From assembly GCA_051893555.1 (NCBI GenBank), contig JBJFHL010000091.1, positions 1-64,000 of the forward strand: 64,000 nucleotides of DNA. The letters run 5' to 3'. Source of the DNA: RGIG7179 sp051893555 (GTDB taxonomy: Bacteria; Bacillota; Clostridia; Peptostreptococcales; Anaerovoracaceae). The notes under the pieces are model-generated. The model saw nothing but the letters and a program-made list of their open reading frames with translations, had not been told where the DNA came from and made no database searches. Numbering within the stretch: position 1 is the stretch's first letter; the number at the start of each line of letters is the position of its first letter. The position numbers and the translations under genes are program-made. Below, in pieces: positions 7,959-15,112 of the stretch.

Positions 7959-9192
7959 GATGCTCCACCTCCAAGTACGGGATCTTCACGTTATCCCGGA
8001 TCAGAAACACACCATCACTGCCGCCAACCTTTTCGATGTAGCGGCGTACAATGACATCAGCAAACTTCTCGTCCAGTTCGATGCCATAGCAGATGCGGTT
8101 CGTTTCCTCGCAGGCGATGAGCGTAGAGCCGGAACCCAGGAACGGGTCCAGAACAATGCAGTTGCTCATACAGGAATTCTGGATGGGATACGCCATCAGT
8201 GCCACGGGCTTCATGGTCGGATGCTCTTTGGAGGATTTTGGACGGTCGTACTCCCAGATAGTGGTCTGCTTTCGGTCGGAGTACCACTGATGTTTGCCAC
8301 CAACCTTCCATCCGAACAGGCAAGGCTCATGCTGCCACTGGTACGGAGAGCGTCCCAGCACCAACGCATTCTTCTTCCAGATACAGCACCCGGAAAGGTA
8401 GAACCCGGCATCATGGAATGCCTGACGGAAGGTCAGCCCCTTGGAATCCGCATGGAACACATAGATACTGGCATCCGACTCCATGTTCTGTTCCACATTC
8501 ACGAACATGGCAAAGAGGAACTTATAGAAATCCTCATCGGACATATTGTCGTTTTTGATTTTTCCGGCAGTTTCCTCCACATTCACATTGTAGGGAGGGT
8601 CGGTCAGAACGAGGTTCGCCCGCTTGCCCTCCATCAAGGTGGTGTAGGTTTCTGGCAGAGTAGAGTCGCCGCATACCAGGCGATGTCTGCCCAGAAGCCA
8701 CACATCACCAAGCCTTGACATGGTCGGCTTTTGCAGTTCCGCCTCCACATCAAAATCATCCTCCTGGATGTCCTTGTTGTGGACTTTGGAAAAAAGCTGC
8801 TCAATCTCCGGTGCTTCAAAGCCAGTGAAGTCCGTGTTGAAGTTGGCGGTCTGCAGGTCAACGATAAGGTCAGCCAGAAGCTGTTCGTTCCACGCACCTG
8901 TGATTTTATTGAGGGCGATATTCAGAGCCTTGACCTTGTTCTCGTCCTCGATATGGACTTCCACACACTGCACTTCGGTGTAGCCCAGGTCTTTCAGAAC
9001 CGTCAACCTCTGGTGACCGCCGATGACCGTCATGTCGTAGTTGACGATGATCGGTTCTACATATCCAAACTCCAGAATGGAGTTCTTGATTTTCTCATAT
9101 TCTTTGTCCCCTGCCTTCAGCTTCTTGCGGGGATTGTAGGCGGCCGGACGGAGTGCATCCACCGACAGCGTTTTCCATTCCATTGCACTCAT
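7951..9192 (-). CDS. ParB-like nuclease domain / DNA N4- or N6-methyltransferase fusion
   Basis: 413 residues. The N-terminus (about 8-95) is a ParB/Srx-type domain: LRPAAYNPRK, EPIIVNYDMTVIGGHQRL. The rest is an amino-methyltransferase: NLVLTDPPYNV (motif IV) near 200 and VLDPFLGSGST (motif I, FxGxG) near 350. DPPY before FxGxG is the beta-class order. It therefore methylates N6 of adenine or N4 of cytosine; the sequence alone does not decide. Such ParB-MTase fusions are common in phages and mobile elements. Start at 9192 is preceded by GAGGGGG and overlaps the end of the zinc-finger gene by four bases. Confidence 0.92.
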   Translation of the reverse strand: MSAMEWKTLSVDALRPAAYNPRKKLKAGDKEYEKIKNSILEFGYVEPIIVNYDMTVIGGHQRLTVLKDLGYTEVQCVEVHIEDENKVKALNIALNKITGAWNEQLLADLIVDLQTANFNTDFTGFEAPEIEQLFSKVHNKDIQEDDFDVEAELQKPTMSRLGDVWLLGRHRLVCGDSTLPETYTTLMEGKRANLVLTDPPYNVNVEETAGKIKNDNMSDEDFYKFLFAMFVNVEQNMESDASIYVFHADSKGLTFRQAFHDAGFYLSGCCIWKKNALVLGRSPYQWQHEPCLFGWKVGGKHQWYSDRKQTTIWEYDRPKSSKEHPTMKPVALMAYPIQNSCMSNCIVLDPFLGSGSTLIACEETNRICYGIELDEKFADVIVRRYIEKVGGSDGVFLIRDNVKIPYLEVEHHE

Positions 9193-9668
9193 GCTTTTTC
9201 CCCCTCACTGGCGACAGGTCCAATGTATGGCTGCCGTCCTTCTTCCTCCCGGAAAAACCTGTCTCGGACATAGCATTCGTGGGAGCAGTATTTTCGGTTC
9301 TTGTTGCCGTAGGCCACAAAGGACTTGTGGCAGTAAGCACACTCCTTTTCATAGAAAGCAGTCGGCTTTTTCTTAAGGTCAGCCTGATGCGCCGACCACC
9401 AACGCCGCCTGCATTCGTCTGAGCAGAACTTTCGCTTTCGCCCAGTCATCGGCTGCACGATCTCTTTACCACAGGCAAGGCAAGCCTGACCTTTCATCAT
9501 CTGTTCCTTCATGTTGATGGTAAGAACAGATGCGTATCCATCCAGCCCGTGGCTCTTGCAGTAGTTGCGGACGATGTCACGGGACAAGCCAACGACTGAA
9601 GCAATGGCGCGGTAACCCGTACCCTGCAGGCGCAAGTCCCTGATCTGCTTCTCTTGGAATTCTGTCAT
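9189..9668 (-). CDS. HTH protein with two zinc fingers
   Basis: 159 residues from ATG 9668 (AAAGGATG upstream). Residues 1-45 (MTEFQEKQIRDLRLQGTGYR, AIASVVGLSRDIVRNYCK) look like a sigma-70 region 4 or resolvase-type helix-turn-helix. Two similar zinc ribbons follow: CLACGKEI...KRKFCSDECRRRWW and CAYCHKSF...NRKYCSHECYVRDRF, each C-x2-C plus C-x3-C. Probably binds DNA or regulates phage genes; similar proteins are often annotated as sigma-70-like. It is the first gene after the terminator at 9758, so it may head the leftward late operon. Confidence 0.75.
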   Translation of the reverse strand: MTEFQEKQIRDLRLQGTGYRAIASVVGLSRDIVRNYCKSHGLDGYASVLTINMKEQMMKGQACLACGKEIVQPMTGRKRKFCSDECRRRWWSAHQADLKKKPTAFYEKECAYCHKSFVAYGNKNRKYCSHECYVRDRFFREEEGRQPYIGPVASEGEKA

Positions 9669-9757
9669 TGCTTCACATCCTTTCGCAGAAAAGTAAAACA
9701 GGCCGAAATCACCCCATTTCGCGGATGTTTTATCGGCCAAAAATGAAATTATTTCGC

Positions 9758-9809
9758 AAAAGAGCCACAGCTTCCAGGTATCAAAAACCTTGGAAACAGT
9801 GGCTCTTTT
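9758..9809. terminator. Long hairpin, probable bidirectional terminator
   Basis: AAAAGAGCCAC at 9758-9768 pairs with GTGGCTCTTTT at 9799-9809, and the inner TTCCAGG/CCTTGGAA extends the stem with one bulge. The plus strand ends in a T run; the minus strand ends in a short TTTT. It separates the HNH/metK unit from the zinc-finger/methyltransferase unit. The surrounding 9669-9962 has no gene. Confidence 0.75.
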
Positions 9810-9962
9810 TGAGTTTCATATCCAGTTTTCCGTTCGCAGTCCAGCCTCCGGGGTATCCCCCCTATTAAATTCTGCGATTTTGCGCGTTTGAGGGGGCGCC
9901 GGTCTTTAGGGGGCAAGCCCACAGAGATTTGACCCGCCCCTGGGGTCTGCGGCTGGTGTCCA

Positions 9963-10322
9963 TTAGTAGTGGAACTCCTGGTATCTGTCCTCGGTCATGG
10001 TCTTGGTATCGTGGCAGTGCTTGCAAAGCGGCTGCCAATTGTCCCGGTCCCAGAACAGTTTCTGGTCACCACGATGGGGAACGATGTGGTCAACCACCGT
10101 AGCCTTGACATACTGCCCACGAGCAAAGCACCGGACACACAGCGGATGGGATTTCAGGTATGCTTTGCTTTCCCTCTGCCATCTGCTGCCGTACCCACGC
10201 CTACCAGCAGGCCGTGTTACCTCCGGGTGCAGGGCTTTGTGTTCCTCACAGTACATCGTGCCATAGGGAACAAGCCTTCCACAGCCAGGGTGCTTGCATG
10301 GTGTATTCGGTCTGCGTGGCAT
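9963..10322 (-). CDS. HNH endonuclease
   Basis: 119 residues. N-terminal CKHPGCGRLVPYGTMYCEEH is a zinc-binding segment; the HNH core is CVRCFARGQY...VVDHIVPHRGD...NWQPLCKHCHDTKT, with the catalytic His in DHIVPH. HNH nucleases beside terminase genes are needed for packaging in several HK97-like phages; here terminase is about 7 kb away. Start overlaps nothing but lies two bases after the metK stop, with GGGAGG inside the metK 3' end, so the two are coupled. Confidence 0.92.
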   Translation of the reverse strand: MPRRPNTPCKHPGCGRLVPYGTMYCEEHKALHPEVTRPAGRRGYGSRWQRESKAYLKSHPLCVRCFARGQYVKATVVDHIVPHRGDQKLFWDRDNWQPLCKHCHDTKTMTEDRYQEFHY

Positions 10323-10324
10323 GG

Positions 10325-11374
10325 TTAATCCTCCCAGGGAAGGCCGGGTCTGCCAAAGTGTCCGTAGGCACTGACATAGTTGTAGTCCAGATACAGCAGA
10401 TCCAGCTTCTTAATAATGCCGGAAGGGGTAAGGTCATAGGAATCCCTGATCCAAGAACAGATTCGTTCCACGGGAACCCGTTCAGTGCCAAAGCACTCCA
10501 CAGCCACAGACACCGGCTCTGCCACACCGATGGCATACGCCAGCTGTACCTCACACCGTTTTGCCTGACCGGAACGGACGATGTCCTTTGCGATCTTCCG
10601 TGCCATATAAGCACCGCTCCGATCCACTTTTGTGGGGTCTTTGCCGGAGAACGCTCCGCCACCGTGCCTGCAGGCACCGCCGTAGGTATCGGCGATGATT
10701 TTCCTGCCAGTCAGCCCAGAGTCGGCAAAAGAAGAACCAACCACGAATCGCCCGGTCGGATTGACCAGTTTTTCGAAGTCGGTGTTCAAGCCGTAGTCCT
10801 GGGCGGCAGTGTCCATGACCACCTCCACGATGGGGCGGATATCCTCCACAGTTGTTCCCTGCAGATGCTGGGTGCTGATGAGGAATGTGGTGATCCTGCC
10901 TTTCTCATAATCGTAGGAAACCTGACTCTTGGCATCGGGCAGCAGAATCGGGCAGCCAGTCTCCCTGAGAAGCCGTAAAGCACGGGTTGCCACTGCAAAA
11001 GGAATCGGCAGCATCTCCGGGGTTTCATCCGTTGCATAGCCAAACATCATGCCCTGGTCTCCAGCCCCGCCGTTCCCATCGACACCCAGAGCAATATCCG
11101 CACTTTGTCTGCTGATGAACGTCTGGATGCGAAAATCCTCTGCACCAAAAATTCCTATGCGATTCAGCACCTCTCGCGCCAATGCCTCATAGTCGGGCTG
11201 GTGGCTGGATGTGATCTCTCCGGCGATGATGATGTCGTAATCCTTTATCATACACTCCGCGGCGACCCGGCTGTTTTTATCATGGGACAGACAGTCTGTC
11301 ACGATTGCGTCCGAAATCTGGTCGCAGATTTTATCCGGGTGCCCACAGGACACCTGCTCACTTGTAAATATCAT
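10325..11374 (-). CDS. metK: S-adenosylmethionine synthetase, phage-encoded
   Basis: 349 residues, about 40-50 fewer than chromosomal MetK. It makes SAM from methionine and ATP. Seen: EQVSCGHPDKICDQISDA at the N-terminus (ATP/metal site), GAGDQGMMFGYA near 103, GRFVVGSSFADSGLTGRKI and YGGACRHGGGAFSGKDPTKV in the second half. All key segments are present, so it is probably active. Preceded by AAAGGAGG. With three DNA methyltransferases on the same element, it would supply the methyl donor or refill SAM during infection; that link is inferred. A promoter and a hairpin with a T tract lie in its leader. Confidence 0.93.
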   Translation of the reverse strand: MIFTSEQVSCGHPDKICDQISDAIVTDCLSHDKNSRVAAECMIKDYDIIIAGEITSSHQPDYEALAREVLNRIGIFGAEDFRIQTFISRQSADIALGVDGNGGAGDQGMMFGYATDETPEMLPIPFAVATRALRLLRETGCPILLPDAKSQVSYDYEKGRITTFLISTQHLQGTTVEDIRPIVEVVMDTAAQDYGLNTDFEKLVNPTGRFVVGSSFADSGLTGRKIIADTYGGACRHGGGAFSGKDPTKVDRSGAYMARKIAKDIVRSGQAKRCEVQLAYAIGVAEPVSVAVECFGTERVPVERICSWIRDSYDLTPSGIIKKLDLLYLDYNYVSAYGHFGRPGLPWED

Positions 11375-11436
11375 ACGGATAAATCCTCCTTTCGTATGTA
11401 CGGGTGTGTGAAAGGATGAAAGTCACACCCGGCCAT

Positions 11437-11468
11437 GAAAAAAGAGCCCGGGGAAACCCCCAGACTCT
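11437..11468 (-). terminator. Terminator-like hairpin in the metK leader
   Basis: On the minus strand AGAG-TCT-GGGG-TTT-CCCC-GGG-CTCT folds into a hairpin followed by six T. It lies about 20 bases after the presumed start of transcription and 63 bases before metK, so it could attenuate or be bypassed by antitermination. Confidence 0.6.
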
Positions 11469-11489
11469 CTAAACCTCTTGGCAATTATA

Positions 11490-11518
11490 ATAATACCACA
11501 AAAATCTGTTCATGTCAG
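11490..11518 (-). promoter_or_regulatory. Leftward promoter for metK operon
   Basis: On the minus strand CTGACA, 17 bases, then TATTAT (followed by TATAAT-like bases). This is a good sigma-A promoter pointing to metK. It is divergent from the XRE gene at 11666. Confidence 0.6.
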
Positions 11519-11629
11519 TATCATACCAGTCTCACATCAGTTTCAATTTTTCTCTATTTGTATTCCAGTGGAATTAGTCTGACACCCGTTGGTTGCTGTA
11601 TGAAAAATCAAGCCACAGATATAATTATT

Positions 11630-11651
11630 TTAGAACTACAATTCATTCCAA
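11630..11651. promoter_or_regulatory. Candidate operator before XRE gene
   Basis: TTAGAA-N10-TTCCAA, directly 5' of the AAGGGGG ribosome binding site. The same half-sites with the same spacing (TTAGAA-N10-TTCTAA) occur at 12090-12111. A TATAAT at 11620 may be the -10 box. Likely binding sites of the XRE protein. Confidence 0.45.
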
Positions 11652-11665
11652 AAGGGGGTGTTACA

Positions 11666-11983
11666 ATGGACTTGCAAGCAATTGGAGCAAGAATCAAAGC
11701 CACCAGGGAAGCCAAGGGCATGACCCAGGAGGACTTCGCTGCCGCTCTTGATTTGAGCCGAAACCATATCAGTGTCATTGAGCGAGGAGTTAAGGCTCCA
11801 AAGCTGGAAACCTTTGTCGCCATCGCCAATGTACTGGGCGTTTCAGCAGATGCACTCCTGTTTGATGTAATTGATCATGCCAGTGACAGCATCTCCTCTG
11901 AACTATCGGAATCCTTATCCGCTTTACCAAAAGCCGATCAAAAACGCATCCTCAATGTAATCCGTGCATTACTGGACAAATAA
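11666..11983 (+). CDS. XRE-family transcriptional regulator
   Basis: 105 residues from ATG 11666, preceded by AAGGGGGTG; an open frame reaches back to 11435 but without a site. Residues 5-65 form a Cro/CI-type helix-turn-helix: IGARIKATREAKGMTQEDFA then LDLSRNHISVIERG. The C-terminus (SESLSALPKADQKRILNVIR) resembles short oligomerisation tails of such repressors. It is one of few rightward genes in this half, and it diverges from the metK promoter, a position fitting a control gene. Followed by a strong terminator. Confidence 0.88.
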   Translation: MDLQAIGARIKATREAKGMTQEDFAAALDLSRNHISVIERGVKAPKLETFVAIANVLGVSADALLFDVIDHASDSISSELSESLSALPKADQKRILNVIRALLDK

Positions 11984-12021
11984 CGGGAAAGAGGCAAATA
12001 CAGCTCTTTCCCGCTTTTTTT
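11984..12021 (+). terminator. Rho-independent terminator after XRE gene
   Basis: CGGGAAAGAG-N10-CTCTTTCCCG, a perfect 10-bp stem, followed by C and seven T. It starts right after the stop codon. Confidence 0.9.
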
Positions 12022-12076
12022 ATGAATTTTTCTTGCATTCGACAAAACTTCCCATCCATCGACAAAGAATCTGTGG

Positions 12077-12111
12077 TATAGTAATTCCGTTAGAACTACA
12101 AACAATTCTAA
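12077..12111 (+). promoter_or_regulatory. Promoter and palindromic operator before 77-residue gene
   Basis: TGG-TATAGT at 12074-12082 is an extended -10 box without a clear -35. The palindrome TTAGAA-N10-TTCTAA follows at 12090-12111, overlapping the expected transcription start, matching the site before the XRE gene. Confidence 0.5.
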
Positions 12112-12124
12112 AGGAGACATACCA

Positions 12125-12358
12125 ATGAATACAGACTTTCAAAAGATACTGAAAAGAATTGCCACAGAGAACAATACGACCCCGGAAGATGTGTATCACG
12201 AGATGCAGATCGCAATTGACGCCGCATACGATAATCCAGACCCGGAGATCCGCCGGAACTGGGAGAGCATTCACTTCACCGGGGAACGCCCCACGCCGGA
12301 AGATGTTATCTTCAGTCTGGGCATGATGCTTGCCCCGGAAGATAAGATCAAGCAGTAA
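12125..12358 (+). CDS. Small hypothetical phage protein (Spo0A C-terminal-like)
   Basis: 77 residues: MNTDFQKILKRIATENNTTP, with later ESIHFTGERPTPEDVIFSLG. AAAGGAGA lies upstream. The pattern resembles small proteins of Firmicute mobile elements annotated as similar to the Spo0A DNA-binding (sporulation initiation) domain, but it is too short to judge. Rightward, with its own promoter and a palindrome shared with the XRE gene, so it is probably under the same repressor. Function unknown. Confidence 0.7.
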   Translation: MNTDFQKILKRIATENNTTPEDVYHEMQIAIDAAYDNPDPEIRRNWESIHFTGERPTPEDVIFSLGMMLAPEDKIKQ

Positions 12359-12364
12359 AGGAAT

Positions 12365-12396
12365 GGCAGCTGACTACCAAAGCCAGCTGCCGCTTT
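12365..12396 (+). terminator. Convergent terminator
   Basis: GGCAGCTG-N11-CAGCTGCC followed by GCTTTT. It lies between the convergent 77-residue gene and the mazF-like gene and may serve the former. Confidence 0.65.
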
Positions 12397-12755
12397 TAGT
12401 TGTAGCGGTCATCCACGCCGATTTGTATCTGAAGTGCCTGAGTGATCTGCTCCATGATGGAAGAATCGGATATATGCCCACGCTTCTCCAGAAGGTTTTT
12501 CTTGTCAATGGACTCCACCTGTTCAGCCAGGGCCAGACTGTTTTTATTCAGTCCACAGCACTTCGGGATGAACACATGAGTGGGAAGGAACCGTTTCTTA
12601 TAGGTTCTGGCAGTCAGCGGCACGACCGTGATGACCGGGGAATGCTCATTTGCGCGGTTATTACTCACGATAACTGCCGGACGGATGCCACACTGCTTGT
12701 TACTCTCTATGTTCTCACCGAAATCCACAAAATAAATATCGCCTCGTTTGCACAT
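12396..12755 (-). CDS. PemK/MazF-family toxin (no antitoxin seen)
   Basis: 119 residues beginning MCKRGDIYFVDFGENIESNK, with GIRPAVIVSNNRAN, ITVVPLTARTYK and the ALAEQVESIDKKNL region: the usual MazF/PemK fold of mRNA-cleaving toxins. ATG 12755 has GAGGTG at good spacing; an in-frame GTG at 12764 is too close to it. No MazE-like gene lies on either side: upstream is an ArpU-like regulator, downstream a convergent gene. Either the antitoxin is unlinked or the protein has another job, such as cleavage of host mRNA late in infection. Confidence 0.85.
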   Translation of the reverse strand: MCKRGDIYFVDFGENIESNKQCGIRPAVIVSNNRANEHSPVITVVPLTARTYKKRFLPTHVFIPKCCGLNKNSLALAEQVESIDKKNLLEKRGHISDSSIMEQITQALQIQIGVDDRYN

Positions 12756-12765
12756 ACCATTCACC

Positions 12766-13257
12766 TCAACTCAACATATAGGCCGTCATCTCAGCCTCGT
12801 GCTTTTCATACAGTACCACCAGTTCATCAACGGCCTTTTGACGGTAACGCCAGACAGTGGAGCGGCTCACATAGTACTTGTCCGCCAACTCCTCCCAGGA
12901 GGTCTGGGAGAACACGATGTCCTGCATGATTTCTCCCATTTTCCCTGGGAGCGCTTTGACAGCACTCTCAAAGAAGCTGATTTCCTCTGCCAGAGCGTAA
13001 TACTGCTTTTCCAGATGCTGATACCACTCTTCATTCATGGCATCCATCCGTTCACGGTAACTCATGGCGATCTTGGCAGTCTTATCGGAAACACCGCTGG
13101 TCTGCACCCGTTCACCCTCCGGCTGGGTGAAGTACATGGTATCAATCATCTCATTTTCGGAGATACCTCGGAAATTGCGGATCTGATGCTCCAGACATTT
13201 CAGTTCCATTTTGTCTTTCTGGTAGTCACGAATCAGTGCCTCTATCCTTTCCCGCAT
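12766..13257 (-). CDS. ArpU/sigma-like phage transcription regulator
   Basis: 163 residues. The N-terminal half is strongly helical (coiled-coil-like: ALIRDYQKDKMELKCLEHQI), and the C-terminus has a sigma region 4-type helix-turn-helix: DIVFSQTSWEELADKYYVSR then STVWRYRQKAVDEL. This layout is that of the DUF1492/ArpU group thought to control late phage genes. It lies at the end of the replication block just upstream of mazF, which fits such a role. No experimental basis here; family call by layout and HTH. Confidence 0.72.
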   Translation of the reverse strand: MRERIEALIRDYQKDKMELKCLEHQIRNFRGISENEMIDTMYFTQPEGERVQTSGVSDKTAKIAMSYRERMDAMNEEWYQHLEKQYYALAEEISFFESAVKALPGKMGEIMQDIVFSQTSWEELADKYYVSRSTVWRYRQKAVDELVVLYEKHEAEMTAYMLS

Positions 13258-13260
13258 AGC

Positions 13261-14604
13261 TTAACCTCCAATCCTTGCTCGTACCGCCTCAATCAGGGCG
13301 GACTGCCGCATATCTTTACTTTCCAAGGCTCTCATGACATCCTCGTCATGGGTGCCTTTTGTTATGATGTGGTGGATGACCACCGTGTGTTTCTGCCCCT
13401 GTCTCCACAGTCTGGCGTTCAGCTGTTGATACAGCTCCAGCGACCAGGTCAGCCCAAACCAGACGATGGTACAGCCACCTTCCTGCAGGTTCAGACCATG
13501 TCCGGCAGAAGCCGGGTGTATCAGAGCCAGAGGAATGTTCCCGGCATTCCAGTCATCGATGTCCTTGGAGGTGTCGATGCACCGGGCATTCTTGAACCGG
13601 GCCTGTATCCTCTGAAGGTCGTGCTTATACCAGTACGCCACCAGGAGAGGCTTGCCGTTCGCTGCTTCCACCAGATCCTCCAGAGCATCCAGCTTTCGCT
13701 CATGGATGGGAAACACTTTTTTGCCTTCGCCGTATACAGCTCCGTTCGCCATCTGAAGCAGCTTGTTGGAAAGAGCCGCCGCATTGACCGCATCCAATTC
13801 CTCGCTACCGATGGAAAGCACCATATCTCGCTGAAATGCATCGTACAGCTTTTGCTCCCTGGGACTCATCTCCACTTCGATGCGGTTATCGATCCGCTCC
13901 GGCATATCCAGATAATCCACAGCTTTCATGGAAATGCAGATATCAGAAATCTGATTGTATATTGCGTCCTCCGCGCCCTCTCTGGGCTTGTAGCTGTAGA
14001 TGATTTCCCGATTGCGCTTGTCCGGCACAAAGAACCGATCTCGAAAACCGCCGATGAATCGCCCCAGCCGCTGCCCCATATCCAGCAGGTACATCTGGGG
14101 CCACAAGTCCAGAAGCGAATTTGGTGCCGGCGTGCCGGTCAGGCCAACAATGCGCGACACTTTGGGGCGGACCCGCTTCAGGGCTTTGAACCGCTCTGCC
14201 TTACTGGATTTGAAGGAGGATAATTCATCAATGACCACCATATCGAAATCCCAGGGATGGTTCTCCACCAGCCACGCCACATTCTCTCGGTTGATGATGT
14301 AGATAAATGCTTCCCTGCGAAGTGCCGCTTCCCGTTCTGCCCTGGAACCCAGCACCAGCGAGTAGGTCAGTCCCTGCAGATGCTCCCACTTGGCGAGTTC
14401 CTTCGGCCACGTGTCCTCAGCCACGCGCTTGGGAGCGATGACCAGAATGCGGCTGACATCGAATCTGTCCAGTACCAGTTCCCACAGAGCCGTCAAGGTA
14501 ATGACCGTCTTGCCAAGACCCATGTCCAGCATGAGACAGCAGACCGGGTGTTCCAGAATGAACTCTGAGGCAAAGGTCTGATAGTTATGAGGCTCGTATT
14601 TCAT
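13261..14604 (-). CDS. SNF2-type DEAD/DEAH helicase
   Basis: 447 residues from ATG 14604 (TTGGAGGTG upstream; the longer frame starts with a TTG inside the binding site). Helicase motifs: MLDMGLGKTVITL (I), VVIDELSSFKSS (II, DELS), LTGTPAPNSLLDLW (III), ATIVWFGLTWSLELYQQLNAR and LWRQGQKH (V-VI; read here as CTIVWFGLTW and NARLWRQGQ). This is a short phage SNF2 protein without extra domains, acting in replication or recombination. It overlaps the VRR-NUC gene by 20 bases, and the pair is a common phage module. Confidence 0.92.
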   Translation of the reverse strand: MKYEPHNYQTFASEFILEHPVCCLMLDMGLGKTVITLTALWELVLDRFDVSRILVIAPKRVAEDTWPKELAKWEHLQGLTYSLVLGSRAEREAALRREAFIYIINRENVAWLVENHPWDFDMVVIDELSSFKSSKAERFKALKRVRPKVSRIVGLTGTPAPNSLLDLWPQMYLLDMGQRLGRFIGGFRDRFFVPDKRNREIIYSYKPREGAEDAIYNQISDICISMKAVDYLDMPERIDNRIEVEMSPREQKLYDAFQRDMVLSIGSEELDAVNAAALSNKLLQMANGAVYGEGKKVFPIHERKLDALEDLVEAANGKPLLVAYWYKHDLQRIQARFKNARCIDTSKDIDDWNAGNIPLALIHPASAGHGLNLQEGGCTIVWFGLTWSLELYQQLNARLWRQGQKHTVVIHHIITKGTHDEDVMRALESKDMRQSALIEAVRARIGG

Positions 14605-14866
14605 CCAGAACACCTCCAATCATGTCTGTTCGATCTACGCAGTAGACCCGAAATCCCAACGTCCGAAGTTGCTCGGCTCTCCTGACCTGCAGCGGTCGCA
14701 TCTTTTTCCCGGGTGCCTTTACTTCTACAAATGCCACCTTGCCGCCGGGGAACAGAACCAGACGGTCAGGCACCCCATCAAAACCCGGCGACACGAATTT
14801 GACTGCCAGCCCACCACGCTTTTTTGCCTCCGTGGTCAGCTTCCGCTCAACATAACTTTCACGCAA
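14585..14866 (-). CDS. VRR-NUC domain nuclease
   Basis: 93 residues if started at the TTG at 14866, which has GGGAGATGG upstream; it then reads (M)RESYVERKLTTEAKKRGG, the usual beginning of phage VRR-NUC proteins. The nuclease core is FDGVPDRLVLF and KVAFVEVKAPGKKMRPLQVR (D, ExK, Q). The family are PD-(D/E)XK junction-resolving or structure-specific nucleases. An open frame extends to 14983 but without ribosome binding signals and with composition unlike a protein. Confidence 0.9.
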   Translation of the reverse strand: MRESYVERKLTTEAKKRGGLAVKFVSPGFDGVPDRLVLFPGGKVAFVEVKAPGKKMRPLQVRRAEQLRTLGFRVYCVDRTDMIGGVLDEIRAS

Positions 14867-14997
14867 AAGACCATCTCCCTTCCTGTTTCCTTTTGCCGTT
14901 TCCAAATGCCTGAAAACTCTTACGCGCGCGTACATACACATACGCCCCTGTTTTCTTTCTCTTTTATATCCACACATTCTCAATAGGGAGCTTCTTG

Positions 14998-15112
14998 GGA
15001 AACATGGGAAACAGCCACCCTTTCAAGCTGACCGCTCCGCCATTTTCCCGGTTTCCGCTCACTGTTTCTGACTACCGTATGGGAATCAGCCGGAAACGCC
15101 TCACGGGTTTCC
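14998..15112. repeat. Cluster of GGAAAC/GTTTCC hexamers
   Basis: Five copies of GGAAAC or its complement lie at 14998, 15007, 15051, 15092 and 15107, the last two forming an inverted pair. The cluster fills the gap between the VapE and VRR-NUC genes and enters the VapE 3' end. Possibly protein-binding iterons of a replication origin; not proven. Confidence 0.4.

Noticed and set aside
11375..11665. SAM riboswitch before metK
   Set aside because: No S-box consensus (for example the GAUGAAA or CGGCAACC segments) is visible in the leader; only a promoter and a simple hairpin are seen.
12748..14223. 491-residue open frame antisense to the helicase and ArpU-like genes
   Set aside because: It spans two recognised genes on the other strand and shows no protein-like motif.
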